A stretch of DNA of 64,000 nucleotides, taken from the NCBI GenBank assembly GCA_012295275.1, contig CM022670.1:23121755-23185754 (forward strand). The letters run 5' to 3'. Position 1 is the stretch's first letter. Every line of letters starts with the position of its first letter. Origin of the DNA: Chrysomallon squamiferum. Taxonomy: Eukaryota > Mollusca > Gastropoda > Neomphalida > Peltospiridae. Shown here piece after piece: positions 13,720-28,800 of the stretch. The position numbers and the translations under genes were made by a program. The notes beneath the pieces were generated by a model. The model worked only from the letters and a program-made list of their open reading frames with translations, had not been told where the DNA came from and made no database searches.

Positions 13720-16700
13720 GTATAATGATGTAGTTTTTTTTTTTAAATTAGCGGCAGCATAATTCAGACATAACTCAAACATCTCTCATGTAATAAATTT
13801 GGGGCTTTTATTTTATTTTTTTTTAATATTCTTTATATTTTATTAGTTCTACAAGCACAGTCTATAAATTTCTAACACAAACTATTGATTTAAGTCATAT
13901 TAAATAATTTATTATCATCATCATCATCATCATTACAATCAAATTATAAATATTTTATTTTTTTTTATTTAAGTTTATTTATGTATATAATTTTTGTTTT
14001 GCATTGGGGTTTATATGTCTTTTTTTTAAAAATACATTTTTTTATTTTTTTTATTTAAATGTCAAATAACAAAAGCACTAAACAAGGCTGCAGCTCTCTG
14101 TTTCTCTGTTAAAGCAGATGACTCACAAATGACATAATCAACATCAGATCACTTAAAGTATATCTCTATGGAACATTTTCAGTAACTGAGACTCCCTAAT
14201 CCTCTGAACACAGATCTCACAATGTCTCACTGCTAGTTTCAGCTTTTAGGATGACTGAGTTAACATTTAGTTGAAATACTAGAAACCATACAATATATAA
14301 TTATTAATTAATGTAAAATATTTATATGAAAGCCATTACAGTTAAAAATTATATCATATTACCTGATTATTATTAAAAATTAAATGATCCTATGGAATCA
14401 ACTGTCCATAAATGAGCAGGAGAAAATAAATAAACCTACCAGTTTCTTTATAATGTAATATAACATTATATATTTTTCTTTCACAAACCTGCTGGTTCAG
14501 AAATTTCCAACCAAAATATACCTCCATCTGCCTCTGAAAATATGAATAGATGAACTGAATAGAAACAGCAATATTAGCTAAATGTGTAAGATGTAGTTTT
14601 CTTTCTTTTCTTAGAAAAGGAATAATTTTAGTGGATTCCAGTTTTACAGTTTAGTTTAAAAATGGGTGCTGTTGTCTTATATAATAATAAATTTATATAA
14701 CAAGTAAGATCTTCTCCCAGTTTTTAATGTTATTAGATATTCTGTATTGTTATTCTGAATATTCAAAAGATTTGCTAATTTGTGAAAGTATGCCGACTTG
14801 AACTGATAACTCACAATTAGGTTATTGTTTAATGGCTGTTATCTTTGATGCTTATTCGAAATAATGTACATTAGTTTTATTTTAAGTAAAAAAATCAATA
14901 AATTAAAAAAAAAAATTCACAGAAATTAAATCAGGATATAGAAAATATTATTAGAAAAATGGATTTTGTTGTAAATATACTTTTGAATTACCAGTACCAT
15001 GTAGTGTTTTTTGACTAACATTTTATATGGAGGTGTATGTACACAAACACACACCATTTTACCCCCAAATAATCTTCTATCATTGGACATAAACATTTAC
15101 AATGATTCAGTTAGTTGTTTATGTTTTTAAAATAACAGTGTTTTTTCCAATTGCTGGAAAAATTATACAAGAATGAACATTTATTTATTAAACGATACCT
15201 TTCTACTAATGATTATCAAATATAAGGTTGTTGTGTAATGATGTTGTTACTGAAGAATATAGTTACTATCCACTTCACTGGCAACAGATAAACTTCTGTT
15301 TTTTAATATATTTATCATATATAGAAATATATCATGACCATTAATAAGTCAGTTTTGAGTCATGGAAGTTTGAACTTGAGACCTGTCATTCCTCAGTTCT
15401 GCTCACTAACCATTAAGGTAAAGTCCTCTACTTGAATGTCAGGGACATGAGGTCAGCCAGCAATATCCGCTTTGTAATAACATTTTACACTAATCTTACA
15501 TTTCTTTTTTTTTTTTTTTTTTTAACCCATGTCCAATCAATTTCTAGGCTAGTTCTTGCTTTTTTTTTTTTTTTTTCATTTTCAAATAAAATGTTCTTTC
15601 CTTTTTATGTATTTTTTTTACTGCAAATTAATATTGGAAGCTGTCTAATAGAGCAGATAATTAGATTATAATTAATCAAAAAGAAATGCTATAAAAAAAA
15701 AAAATCAAGAAAAGAAGAAAAAAAGCCTATTAATTCTGATTAAATCGTTCATTCTACCGTCAGGCATTTCCCAATTACTATAATTTTGCTCTTTCTCTTT
15801 TTCTTAAAAGATCTTATGAGTTACAGTAACGATTCATTCAGTCGAAAGTTAATATTTAAAAAGTACATATAATATATTACAAATAAAACATTTTGTGTAT
15901 GTGTGTGTGTGTGTGTGTGTTTTGTGTTTTTTTTAAAGAAAGAAAAAATCTATTTCAAATTGTAAGTGCACAAACATGCACTTTAATGTGTTAGTCTATT
16001 ATGGCTCTGTAACTAGAGACATGAATTATTCAGTGATTACACATAATTATACACTTTTTGTTTCCATTTGCTTTTAAAGAAATTTCAGTACAAATAGATC
16101 ATCATGCGTCTGCTTAGACTGTAAGATAGTCAAGTATAGACAAAATATTTTTCTCTTGGAGTCTTCATTCGTTGCTGCTAGGTGATTTTGTGCTCGATGC
16201 CTTGTATGGTCTTTGATAGATTTGAAACAAGGAGAAAGTATTGATTAAACTACAAAGATGTTGCCAGTTTACATCTCTAGACAGGAAACATAAGTACACT
16301 TAACATTTGCTACAGGGTTTTTCACCCAGATTTTCTGATCTCAAATTAGTTTCTGTTCTTTCTTTCTTTTTTATTTTCTTTTTTCTTTTTATTTCCTTTT
16401 TTGTTGGAAGGTCAAATTCATTGACAGTTCATTGAACAGAACTATATATTTTAATCTGAAAGATTTGTCGTTTATCTTAAGTTCAATACTGTTTGTCCTC
16501 TTGAGGTTAAATAGAGGTTTTGCATTTTATTTCTTTATTTTCCGTAAATACTGTTAAATAGTTAAGTAAAAACAGCTGTAAGTCAGTGATGATATATTGG
16601 TCATGTCACAGTTTGATACACTGGAAAATATTTTCTTTTATTTACCCTTTGCAATTCTTTTTCAGAATTAATATTCTGACTGTGACAAAGTGCCTGCTTG

Positions 16701-18608
16701 GTTTATTAGTCAAGTTTTTACTAACAAGTTACCTCTGCAGTGATACTCGCTGTCAAGAGATCTGGTCTGAGCCATGGTACAAAGCTGGATCAGTTGATAG
16801 TATGTCTGACATTCCATGATTTATAAAATACTCAGGAAACTGAACACACTTACAGACAGAAGTTTTTACTTGGTTTTAACACACAATGTTCAGAAGTCTC
16901 AGAGTATATAAGACTAGCTCAGATTTGAAATAATCATTCAGCTTACAGATTAAACATTCATTTTCCTTTCCATTATTCTTTTTTCCTTTTGCTGTGGTGA
17001 AGCAGCAGCAGGTTTCTTCTCTAGTATAAACAAAATCATTCAGCTTACAAATCACACCTTAATTGCTCATTCCAACGTGGCTTTTATTCCATTTTTATTA
17101 CCCAAGTTTTAATATTTTCCAAAACATAGTCAGTGAAATGACTGAGTTGGCTGCTTGCTGCATCTGTTACAAGAAGTGAAAAATTTGCTTTAAACATTTC
17201 ATGAATACTAATCTATATACTGGCGCCAGGAAAATTAATGAAGTTATCTGAAGAACATCCTCTGTGGGAAATAAAAAAATTAATTCATAAATATTTAAAA
17301 TGAACATTTGTTCAAGTAATATAAAATGCATACTGTAATTGGGGCTGTAGTGGAATGCATTACTAATTTTGTCATGAAAAAAGAACAGCAAGAGTATGAT
17401 TATATTAACTAAAAGTAGTGATTTGAATGAGTTCCAGTTCTTCAGTAAACTGTTTATATCTTTAGACAGGTTTATCTTTTGTCTTAATTTTTTATTACAG
17501 TTTAGTCAAAAAAATGCTTATTTTATGCTGTTTGTTGTGATTTGTTTTTTGTTTTTAATTTAATTTTTAATATATTTTTTTTTTATTTATTCATGTTTCT
17601 TTGTTGATTTGTAATTTTTAATTTATTTTTATATATGTTTTTTTTTTTCAGCTTAGTGGATTAACAAAGAATTTATCAAATATTATGCGCATTTAAATCT
17701 AATTTCATTAATATTTTTTGATTCCTAATAAGAAGAAATTGATTTAATATAATCCCCATTTTTGTTTTTTTAATATTGTAAGGAAAAAAAAAAAAGAAGA
17801 AGAAAAAGAAGAAGAAGAAGAAAGAATAAATAAATAAATAAAAAAACATAGATATAAAATAAAACAATATATCACAAACAAAAACCCTAAATGAAGGCCC
17901 CTAACTAAAGTATATTAAATTTATTCTCCCCACCCCCATAAATATGTTGCAGATGCTATGAGACATTATTGTTCAATCATGATATATTTTGAGTGTTTGA
18001 AAAACAGGCAATATTTTCTGAACCAGCTTGTTTATGGAATTGAAATGGTATGAAATAGTAAAATAATTATGAAAATTAGTGCTAAGATGAGGGCAACAAC
18101 AATAAAAACAAAACTAGTGTCATTTACATTCTTTTTTCTTTTTTTTTATGACTTTTAAAATTAAAATCGATTATTTAAGATTTTTTTGGTTGAAAATCCA
18201 GGCATGAAAACAATAAATAACTAAACAAATAAAAAGGAGAAAAAAAAAGATGAAAAATAACGAGAAAATAAACAGTTTATTTCTAACCTTATTTTCAAAT
18301 GACAACAACATCACTTCCAACAAAAATAACAACAGGAAGCTGATAATGATGATAACTATGATAATAATAATACAAGCGATGAAAATGATTATTTCTAGAT
18401 GTATTAAGAATACAAAAATCTGTCCTGATTTCTGGAACTAAATACAAAAGTCCAAATACAGTATCCTGGTCGGTGTTAACATTACTACTGTAAATGAAGA
18501 AGTTTGATTTATTTTGTTATTAAATCAAGGTTATGTTATTGTGTTGCTAAAATGCATCATATACAATTTATACAGTTTTATTACAAAAAAAAAAAAAAAA
18601 AAAATAAA

Positions 18609-18671
<63 letters not shown>

Positions 18672-19279
18672 GTCTTGAAGAAAGAAGGCCTATAATTGAT
18701 TTATTGTATAACAAAGAATATGTAACAGGGAATATAAATACAGGGATAATGCTCACAGAAATCTGATACTGCGCTTCATCTAGATATAAAAACTTTAAAA
18801 AAACAAACAAAAAAAAAAAGCAACAAGAAAACAAGAAGAAAATCAATACCACTGAAGAAAACAGTACCTTATATTGGCTAATTTTTTCACCATAGTCAAT
18901 AATCTTGTATGGGAATATTATCTAAAGATATCTGTCTCTGAAGAAAAACACATATTATTAAGGCAAAACAAAAGAGTACTTATCTTTCTGTAGTATTTAA
19001 TTATTTTTATTTTTATTTTTATTTTTCATCAAATGCTTTTGACAAAAATAAATTTCATATTAACATTATATTCTTACAAAATCTTTTAATTATTACTAAG
19101 CTTGACAAAAAAATACAGACAATAATTTCTGTATTTTTTTAATCGTTTTTGCTAGCTATATCAAACATCTTATTATAGAAAAGAAAATAAATTTAGAATG
19201 TCAAGAATAAAATAAACTGAACAGTCCTGTCTACTGGCATTCTTTATTTTTTATTGTTGTAATAAAATATTTAAAATAA

Positions 19280-19311
<32 letters not shown>

Positions 19312-22300
19312 ATTGTTGCCCTGTTTAATGTAACTGTCATTTGTTAGGCTTAACTGTGAAAGACTGTTCAGTTAGTCACGTTCTCTTTATGTCCTCTTTA
19401 GATGAATCTCCCTACTTTTTTACAGAATTGTGGGTGGAATGATGGTAATGAATCACTCTAATAGCTGTCAGTTTCACGTTTGTGTTTTATGCCAAGATTC
19501 AGAATTAGGTTCAACAACCGTGGTGTTTGCATAACAAAAGAAAACAAAAACGATGAAGTTTTTATCTTTTTTAAACACTTCAACAAGCAAAAAAACAAAT
19601 CAGTCTGTTTGAAAGGAACTTAATTCTACTGAATATTCATGCTCACCAGACTCTGGCACAATACAGAAGTCTGTGCTGTCAAGCTTAAAGAGTGTGAAGT
19701 ATTTATTACAGAGAAAAAAAAAAAAAACGTAATCAATTATTTTTGGACAGGAAAGAAAGAAATATTTTATTTAATGATACACATTTTTAATCTATGATTG
19801 TTGGGAATTAATCATTTGGATAAGTTCCAGAAAAATAGAAAACCAATCTGAAGGGCTACTTTTTATTTTATTTTATTTTTTTTACTTGAGAGAAACATAA
19901 TTTCATAAGAATATTGTACTTATCTTCATAATTATGAAGCACGAGGTTTAAGAGGAAAGTGCTAACTGGGAATGATGATCCTGCCATTGATCATGCAGTA
20001 GACTCTTGAATAAAATCTAAAATAGGACAAATTACCCTTAGTATCACATTGCATGCTGATATAATATATCTTTCTAAAATCTCATTTCAGTTTGTGATTA
20101 ACATATGTAATTATTTTATTAAGGCCTCAGAAAGGAAATGCCTCAGTGTGAAATTTTACAGTTTTCAGAATCTCTGCAAACAAACAGTGTCTTAGTATGT
20201 ACAAAAATCAATATTAATCTACGTGAAGATTTACTTTCTATCAATTAACTGACTCTGAAAATTTACACTTTAAAAGCAGAGGTGAATAATGAACCAGTGT
20301 TTGGATGGAGTTCTCCATGTGAAAGGTCAAACCATTGACATGAATCTACTAACTAGAACGTGAAACCTTTGACTCTGACAGGTTTGTAAAGAGAACAGAA
20401 ATTTTCATTAGCACACACTGATATAACTTACAACAAGGTTTGCCCTAAACTTTATTGCCTGGTATAGTCAAATTCTTTAGAATGGAGATGGTGTAAAGGC
20501 ACCATAGGAGGAAATTAGCATTGATTACATTCTCATTTTAAAGCTATTTGGTCAAATGGTGATTGGTCAATATCTATTTTAACTGACCAAATTTAATTCT
20601 AAAACTGTTAGGCTGTTACTTGAGAAAATGGAAAATTGTCTTCTAAAAGAAGAAAGGGTATTGACCTTTGAAATTTGATGATAAAACCTTTGGAAAATGC
20701 CAGCTTATCAATAAAAAACAAATTTGAGAATTTGATCAGTGTAATTGCTATAGCAATCTGATTTCCAAACAGTTCACTTAACTGAAATGATATTTTGTTT
20801 TATTTAATTATAGCAGAAAAACAGAAAGCTGCAATGCCTTGGTATTAAAATTTTAGAAATTTTGTAGTCAAACATTATTTTTTCATATAGCATAACTGTT
20901 TTATTAATTATATTTGAATAAGTTTACAATGAATTATAACAATTTAAAGCAACAGTTCTAAGCAGATTATATCCCCCCCCAAAAAAAAACATACACAAAA
21001 ACAACAACCAAACCAAACAAACAAAAACAACATCACATTTATTACCTTCAACCAAAATCTAAGTCTAAGCTGTGGCCCAGACAATAATTTTGATCCTGAT
21101 ATTTTCAAATTATCTTTGTTACATTTATTTCACCTTATAACCTTATTTAAAATTTTAACAAATTTTATATTTTTATTTTATTATTATAAATTATTAGTTT
21201 TTTGGGGGTTTTTTCAAACAGAAATGAAACCATTCTATTATTATTATTTAATATTCTTCTTCTTCCTTTTTAATTTAATTTTTGTTTTCTTTCAATCATT
21301 TATTCCTGTTGTTTTATTATTTCTAATACTGGAAAATATGTATGCGCTGAATGTTAAATTCTCTTCTGTAGTTTATAACTTGCCTCTCTTGGGTTGGAAT
21401 TTTTCAGTCTCCATCAGACACTGATAGATTTTGTATTCGTGACTCGAGGAATAGAAAACCAACACGAGTGACACCTTATCACTGAGTCCGCAAAAACGAC
21501 ACCACCTTTCGAAACCTTTAACTCTGATCTTTATGAACTCCGTTTTTCAAAAACCTTTTAGTTACATAGATATAAATTTTTCTTAATCCTTGAATGAGAG
21601 ATTATTCTGGAAAGAACATTTCGACCCATTGATAATTTATCTGGTGTTTTTAATTATCTTGCATCCACTGGGTGTGAAAGAAAGTGAGTAACATTGCACA
21701 ATCTTTGACAAATTATCTGTGAACACTACTGTACTTTACTTCATCTTTTTTCTTCTTTTTTTAAAAAAAACAACAACAAAAAAACCTTTAGTAATTCTTT
21801 AACAGGTACAAGTAATAAATACATTTTTATCTAATGACAATTGCAGATTCTCTCACTTCATGAGACAGATTTCAACAGAAATTGTTCATCTTCTCCTTCC
21901 TTGCCATTGGTATGCAGAATAGTAAAGTAAAAACAAACAACAACCAAAAACAAAATCATAAAAAGGAAAAAGGAAAAGAAAAAGAAAAAGAAAAGGAAAA
22001 CACTAGAATTCCTTAGTATATTTAATTTTTAAAAAAGAAAAAGAAAAAGACAAATATTAATTTAAAATATTAAATTATAAGTGTCTGTGGAGAACAAAAG
22101 TATTTGATTTTTGTTCATAAATTTCAGAATGATTAAAACTTTCCTTTTGTACTGTCCTCCATTATTTTGGGTTTTTTAATGTAATAATTTTTAAAATGGA
22201 AATTGGTAACAGATACATGCATAGATTTAATAAGTTATTTATAACTGCACATTCGCTGGGACATTATGTATTCAATTGCAATGTTTTTCAGTGTGATCAT

Positions 22301-25300
22301 ACTGTTTGTTGTTTATGCAGTTGAAACTGTATTAATAACTACATTACATTAATTGCTGTGATTTCTTTATTGAATTTAGGGTAGGTATGACCCAGTGCTG
22401 CCAGATAAAAGTTGCATCGAAATGAAACAGCTTCACCGCCAAACGAGCTCAACTAGCACAGACACATATGCCAGCTGCACGACCCACCCCCAGGACAGTC
22501 CCTCCAATCTGGCTCAGCCCATCACCACTGACAGTCCCAAACACAATCTCTATGTGAACCCTCTTGACGCCCCTTCTCGACTGTCTAACCCTCCTCAGTC
22601 ACACTGCCCACCGTTTCATGGCCATTTCAACGATTTGCATGAGTATTACAATAGCCAGCAGCAAGAGACTGGATTTAACAGACCGAGTGTTCAGTTCTGC
22701 CCTAACCAAGTTGTTCAGAAACTTGACAGTGGCTTGACGACGACATGGGAGTGTGAGAATCTCGTACCCAATCCTTCACCGACAAGTGACTCGGGAGGTG
22801 TGGTGAGGCAGCTCCGCCCGACTCTGCCTCCTCCAAAGAAATCCAGCTTTAAACGATACAAATCATTATCCGTGGAGAAACATCCGCGGTTCGCAGATAT
22901 CATTAATGAGAGAAACTGTTCTTCCACGGACAATCTCCATTCTCAGGAGTTCATAAAACCAAAGTTAAAGTTTCGAAAGGCGGTTTCGTTGGCAAATCGT
23001 CTGCATGCAAGCAGTCCATCAACAGGCAGGAGGCTTGCCAACTATCACCTTATAGCAAACACAAAATCAGGTAAGACTTTAGTTATGTCCTTGAGAACCA
23101 ATCAACAAGGCACAATGTGCATGATTTATGCTTCAGTTTATGTTAATTTTAATTTATTAATGTGTGGTGGGAATTTATTAATATTATTATTACTCCCCTT
23201 GTCATTCCTGTATTCAACTGCACAGAAATCTTTGTTAGAGTTAAAACACCCACACACAATCAATCTGCATGGTTTTAATTAGTTTTGGGTGGAGTATAAA
23301 CACTCCTGGTTTTATAATTAATATTTCAAATTAAGGATAATACAGTATTCATCTACTGTAATGAAATTAGATATTAAATCAAATAACATTCTGAATATTT
23401 TACTGAAATCATATCAGTCACTACTGATACACTGAATAGAAAATATATTGGGTTTTTTCTTTTCCTTTTTAAATCAATATGTCAACTACATAATGTAATA
23501 ATTTACTCTAAGACATTACTAATAGATTTTGTCTTTGTCTGATGGTTTGTATTCAAGTTAGGTCTTAATAACTTAAGTCTCTAGCTCAACCAAGACCATA
23601 AAATACACTCTGTTAACAGTATTCCTCACTCTGCTGGAAAAAGTATATAAAGATTTTTTTGCTCTTAATAATTAAGATTAGTCTTAGAGATGATGACAGC
23701 AGGATTCCTGTCTTAGATTTTATCACTGCAGCAGTTCTTATCAAATAAAAATATGATGTGGTCTTGTTCAAATCATTTTTTTGGTCTTTTTTGAAATTGT
23801 TTTCTAATGATTCATATCAAATATATATAAATACTTATTAATACTACTACAAATACTACTACTGATAAGTAAACTTGTGTGCATTATTATCTTAAAACAT
23901 CACTTGACAAGATAGCCACATTTAAATATTCCACTAAATACTATTTATACACAATAGACATATATCAGTATGAAATTCTGCACAACATTAAACCGTGTAT
24001 GGTATTTTCTTAAATTATTTATTTGTTAATTAAATCATTATCAAATTACAGATTCCGGAAACAATTTTACAGCCAAATAAAAATTTGTTTTTATGTTTAA
24101 GTAAGAAAACAGTTTCAAACGTTTTTTTTTTTAAATTCTCTCAGTTCTATCAAATCATAATTTTATAATTTTTTAAAATAATTATTGATTATCAAACAAA
24201 ACAGTCCATAACCTTAAAACAACAACAACAAACAAACAAAACCTCTTTGAAGAAACACCAGACTATTTATTCTATTGAGAAAAACAGATTTTCTAGACTT
24301 TCCAAATATTGGTGCCATTATCACTTTTTCTATGCTATGAAACACTTCACTAAGCATCCAAAACCACAACAAGCAGGCAGCACAATTTCCTTAATTCCAC
24401 ATTTGCATCAGTTTCTAGTTCTCAAAGATGGGTAGCTTTTCTGCACCATTAAACAAAATCCATATGTCTAAATGCCAGAAGAAACTGTCAAAACACTGGT
24501 AACATGATCTATGGATTTATGAAATATTAATAAATCACATTCATCTAATTCTTTATTCTAAAATTTATTTTTGGAAATTAACTTTGTTTTCTTTCTTTTC
24601 CAAACAAGAATAGAAAAAAAAAAAAAAAAAAGAATACAAAATTTAATGATTTGTGAAATTGTTCCAAAATTAATTCATGATGAAAGAATAGTGAAATGAA
24701 GAAGAAGAAAAAAATATTATGAACATACATACTTTAATAAATGACAGAGATGACAAATATTGACTCTTTTTTTGTTACATGTAATTTAAATTTTAAATAG
24801 CCAAGTTGAAAATGTTAAAAAAAAATTTAAAAAAATAAAAATAAAACAATAAAAAAAATATTGAAAATAATAAATAAATAAATAAATAAGTAAATAAATA
24901 AATAAATAAATAATTAAACAATTTGCATTTTGACATTTCCAAATTCATTCAGTGGATTATTCATATTATTTTTATTATAGATATATATGTATGTATAATT
25001 CATTTAGCATTAAATTTAATCGTTTGTTTAGTTCAGATTTTAAAAACATCAGTATTAACAAAATGAGCTGATTTATCTATTCCTTTATTTCTTGTTTAAT
25101 AGGAAATAATTCAGTTTCTTTTGTTAAATTTGGAAATCTATGAAATTTTCATAATATTATTTTATTTTATTTTATTTAAATATCTACTTCATGCGACCAG
25201 TAACACGTTTTTAAAACATATTTTACATAGGACAAATGCAATCTGAATTTTGTCCATTCAAAAATATATATTATCTTGTATTGTACAAAAAAAAAAATGG

Positions 25301-25804
25301 AGGACATTAAATAACAATAACAACAACATTACTGCTAAAAAAGTTCCTTTCATTTAAAAAAAAAAAAAAAATTATTTATATAAATCTCTTTCTCTGTGTT
25401 ACACAACCTGTAAAAAAGAACCATTATGAAAAAGATAGTTCCTTTATGAAGATTACAAAACAGAATTAAGTTCTAAAGAGTGGTCACAAGTGAAATCATG
25501 TAGAAAATAATTACAAGAGAATCTGAATTACTAATTTCTTAATGTTTTTCATTTGACCTGAATCATTATATACTTATCTAAAAATTTAAACAAGATCCTT
25601 TGTTTAGCTTTCCTTTTTCTGTTCTATTTAAAATAATTATGTAAAGAATATATATTATTTAACAGGAGACATAAAATGAACTACATTTTGTGGACTAATG
25701 TTGACCATTAATTCATTCATCCACAACTCTGATATCACACTTAGTTTCCAAACTTTAGTTCCCACTCCAGGGTTAAACTGCACGTTTGATGTAATTAGAT
25801 TTTT

Positions 25805-25837
<33 letters not shown>

Positions 25838-28800
25838 CATCATTAACTTTGCATTCCTCACCAAATTATCTTGCAGATGAAACTTTTCTACTCAACTGAA
25901 GAGGTGAGTGGTGTAATTCGCAAGGAAGGGCGCTTCATGTAATGACAGAGCACATGCACTGGTGTGACCTGCACAAGAGCAAGTAGTAAAAAAATTCCCC
26001 CAACCCAAAATGGAGCACCAGCTAATAAATTAACTTTTATTTCATTTTTTTTTTTTTAAACAAAAAAACAAAACAAAAAAACATTATATGTAATCATAAT
26101 TGCATGTAAAACAAATGTATGTGTAAATCATGGTATATGTATGCATATATACCATGTTAAGGACAAATTAACTAATTTTTCATAATAAACAAATACTTTT
26201 ACAAACAAAACTATATTGACATAAGCTCTGCAGTTCACCAGGGTATTTTGGCTTGTTTCAAACTCCTGCGAACTAAATGTGCTTTTGGCTTCATTCGTCT
26301 AGTGTACTGGTCAAGCTGTAGTATGCCTTGTGAATATTCATGGGCTTTTTTTTACATCACAGTTGCGCTCCGGTTCATTGTTGTAGTTCTTTAGAACACC
26401 CCTGCCCACCTCCCCCTCTCTGCTTGACCATGTCTTTCCCTCACTTCCACAGCCGTTCACCTCTGCTTTTGTGATGGTCACACCAGTCCAGCGGTCCACC
26501 TCCCCTGTCCACCCGCCCAGCCAGTCCACCCTGACACCATACTTGCTTTACCACTAATGTCTTATATATATGTAGTTAATATAATACATTTTCAAAAATG
26601 ATTATTAATTGCTGATCATTGATGTTATTGTATTCTGAAAAACGGAAATATAATAAAGTCATTTGTATCAGAAAAGAACAGAGCTGACATTAAGTAAGCT
26701 AAATTCATAATGAGAGCATTTCTCATGTTTAAAAATTGTTAAATTACTAACATGAGTGAAATAGATTAACATGATGACAAATCCAGAAAAAGTTAATATA
26801 AAAATTTAATTCAAAGAAAAATAAATTTGGTGTGAATTATAAAAAAGTTTTAAATCATTGAACACTTGAATTCAATTTCTCAATTATTAATTATCATTTT
26901 TTAATTTGCATAGTAATAAAAGAAATGTAGCTATGCTAAGTAGTGCAGTTTTGTGTAGTGTTGCTTAAAATAATTAAAATAAAAACAAACAGTATTCCAC
27001 TTTTCAGTACTTTATGACTTTGGACATCGATGGTGGGTCAGACACAAATTATTAAATAAAATATTTGTTATTCACAAACTAAAATAGATATATTAAATTA
27101 ATAGTGCTTCCTTTGCTTTGAAAAAACATTCCGCATAGAATGAGAGATCTATCACATTGATTCAGATATTTGACTTCAGCAAATTAGCATTTTTATACAT
27201 AATCTTTCAGCAGACTTTTTATGTATAATTTCATATTCATTCAACAAGATAATCTAATATCCTTTCTTCATTTTCTGTTTTTTTTCTGTTACTTTTCAAT
27301 TTTCTTAATTTTAGAAACTTTGCAAATGTATTAAGTAAATAATACATGGGGATCAAACAGATATTTAGCAGTTTTTATGTTTGTAAAAACAATTAGTTTA
27401 ATTATTTTCTTTAATAAGGCATTCAGTGTTTTAGAATAATGCAAAATAACTATGAGCAACAGGTTTGTAAAACTTTAAAACAAATTTATTTATTTATGTA
27501 TTTATTTATTTATTATATTTTTTATGCATGTTATGCAAATTCAGTGTACATGTTTCTTACTCTGTTGAAACTATAATTAATTTTTTCTGTACTGACTATC
27601 TTAATACTAGGAATTTTGTTTTTAGTGTAAAGTTATCTCAAGATTGTCAGGAATCTAGTTTGGCCACAGATGGTTAATCAAAAACTGAAATCTCTTACTG
27701 CTAACTGATAGAAACACCTTGCAGAGTGACATCAGCTTATCAGCATAGTACAAATTCATATATTCTGCAATTAATAATAGTTGTCAGTACAAATTAATTC
27801 ACAGTTTTGTTAAATAATCATTCAATCTTTGACAAGTGGTAAAAATGTTTATCATTTACATTGAATTAACATCTCATTTTCTTTATTATTAATTGCACGT
27901 TTGAGTTGATACAAATTGTACCAGATCCTCTGAGACTGAAAATGTTGTACCTGTTCTGGCCTAACATCTTATGTCCCTTCCTTTTTGTCCATCCTCTCAT
28001 CTTCATTGGTATTAACAAGGTGAAGGAGGAATTCCACAAAATGTATTTCTGTCATAAAGTTATTGTACCTTTTGCTATATGAAATATTTGGTGTCTGTTG
28101 TTTAAAGCAATGATGTTGTTTATGAATGTACTTACTTGAAATTTTTCTTCAGATTAAAAACAAAACGGAAGAAAAATAAAGAAACTTAGAATCATTTCGC
28201 ATAATTTAAATGACTGTATTTGTTTATTTTGATTAAATCATATATATATATATTTAAATTTTAAAAATATTTTTTTTTGTTTTGTTGCAGTAATAATTTT
28301 TTTGAAGACTTGTTTTATTGAAGTTTTAATTTTATATCATATATTATATATACATATATAATTTAATGATTATTAAAATTATTACAGTTTTGTATCTCTG
28401 GAAATTGAGCTTAATCTGATATCTTCATTTTAACTAGAAATATTTATAATTTAATATACATATCACAGTATTTGTTTGACATTTATGTCACAGTTTTTTT
28501 TTATCATTGCTTTAAAAAATAACTAATAATAAGAATAATAATACAAAAAATATTTAACATTACTTGTCAGTTAAATCTCATTTCTTTGTTTATTTACAGG
28601 TTCTCTACCAAACAGCAGACACAACTTGGACCAGGTAAAACACGAAAAGCTGTCTCCTGTCCAGCGATCTAGTCCATGTCTGTTTGAACCTTCACCTGCT
28701 AAAAAAAGATCTATTTCAAAAAGAGATGCTTATGACTGTGAAGAAACTGAGAACCTTCTTCTGGCTGCTTGCAGCCACGGTGAGTGTCCAGAGGTCACGC

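Larger units (their letters stand above)
13720..22379 (+). other. Kv2 intron (8.7 kb)
   Basis: Runs from GTATAA to a TTTAG acceptor. No coding exon is visible. It holds microsatellites and homopolymers (15894-15920, 17782-17847, 18585-18671, 19280-19306), a SINE-like fragment (15358-15425), a purine-rich (AAAAG)n tract at ~21960-22050, and an in-frame stop plus a poly-A signal just after the donor (see 13792). Confidence 0.85.
23071..28599 (+). other. Kv2 intron (5.5 kb)
   Basis: GTAAGA to TTTACAG. Mostly AT-rich, with (AAAT)n at 24867-24914, poly-T at 25807-25837 and many short A/T runs. One GC-rich island stands out near 26380-26540 and contains an exon-like open frame (26453-26557), listed separately. 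Confidence 0.85.
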
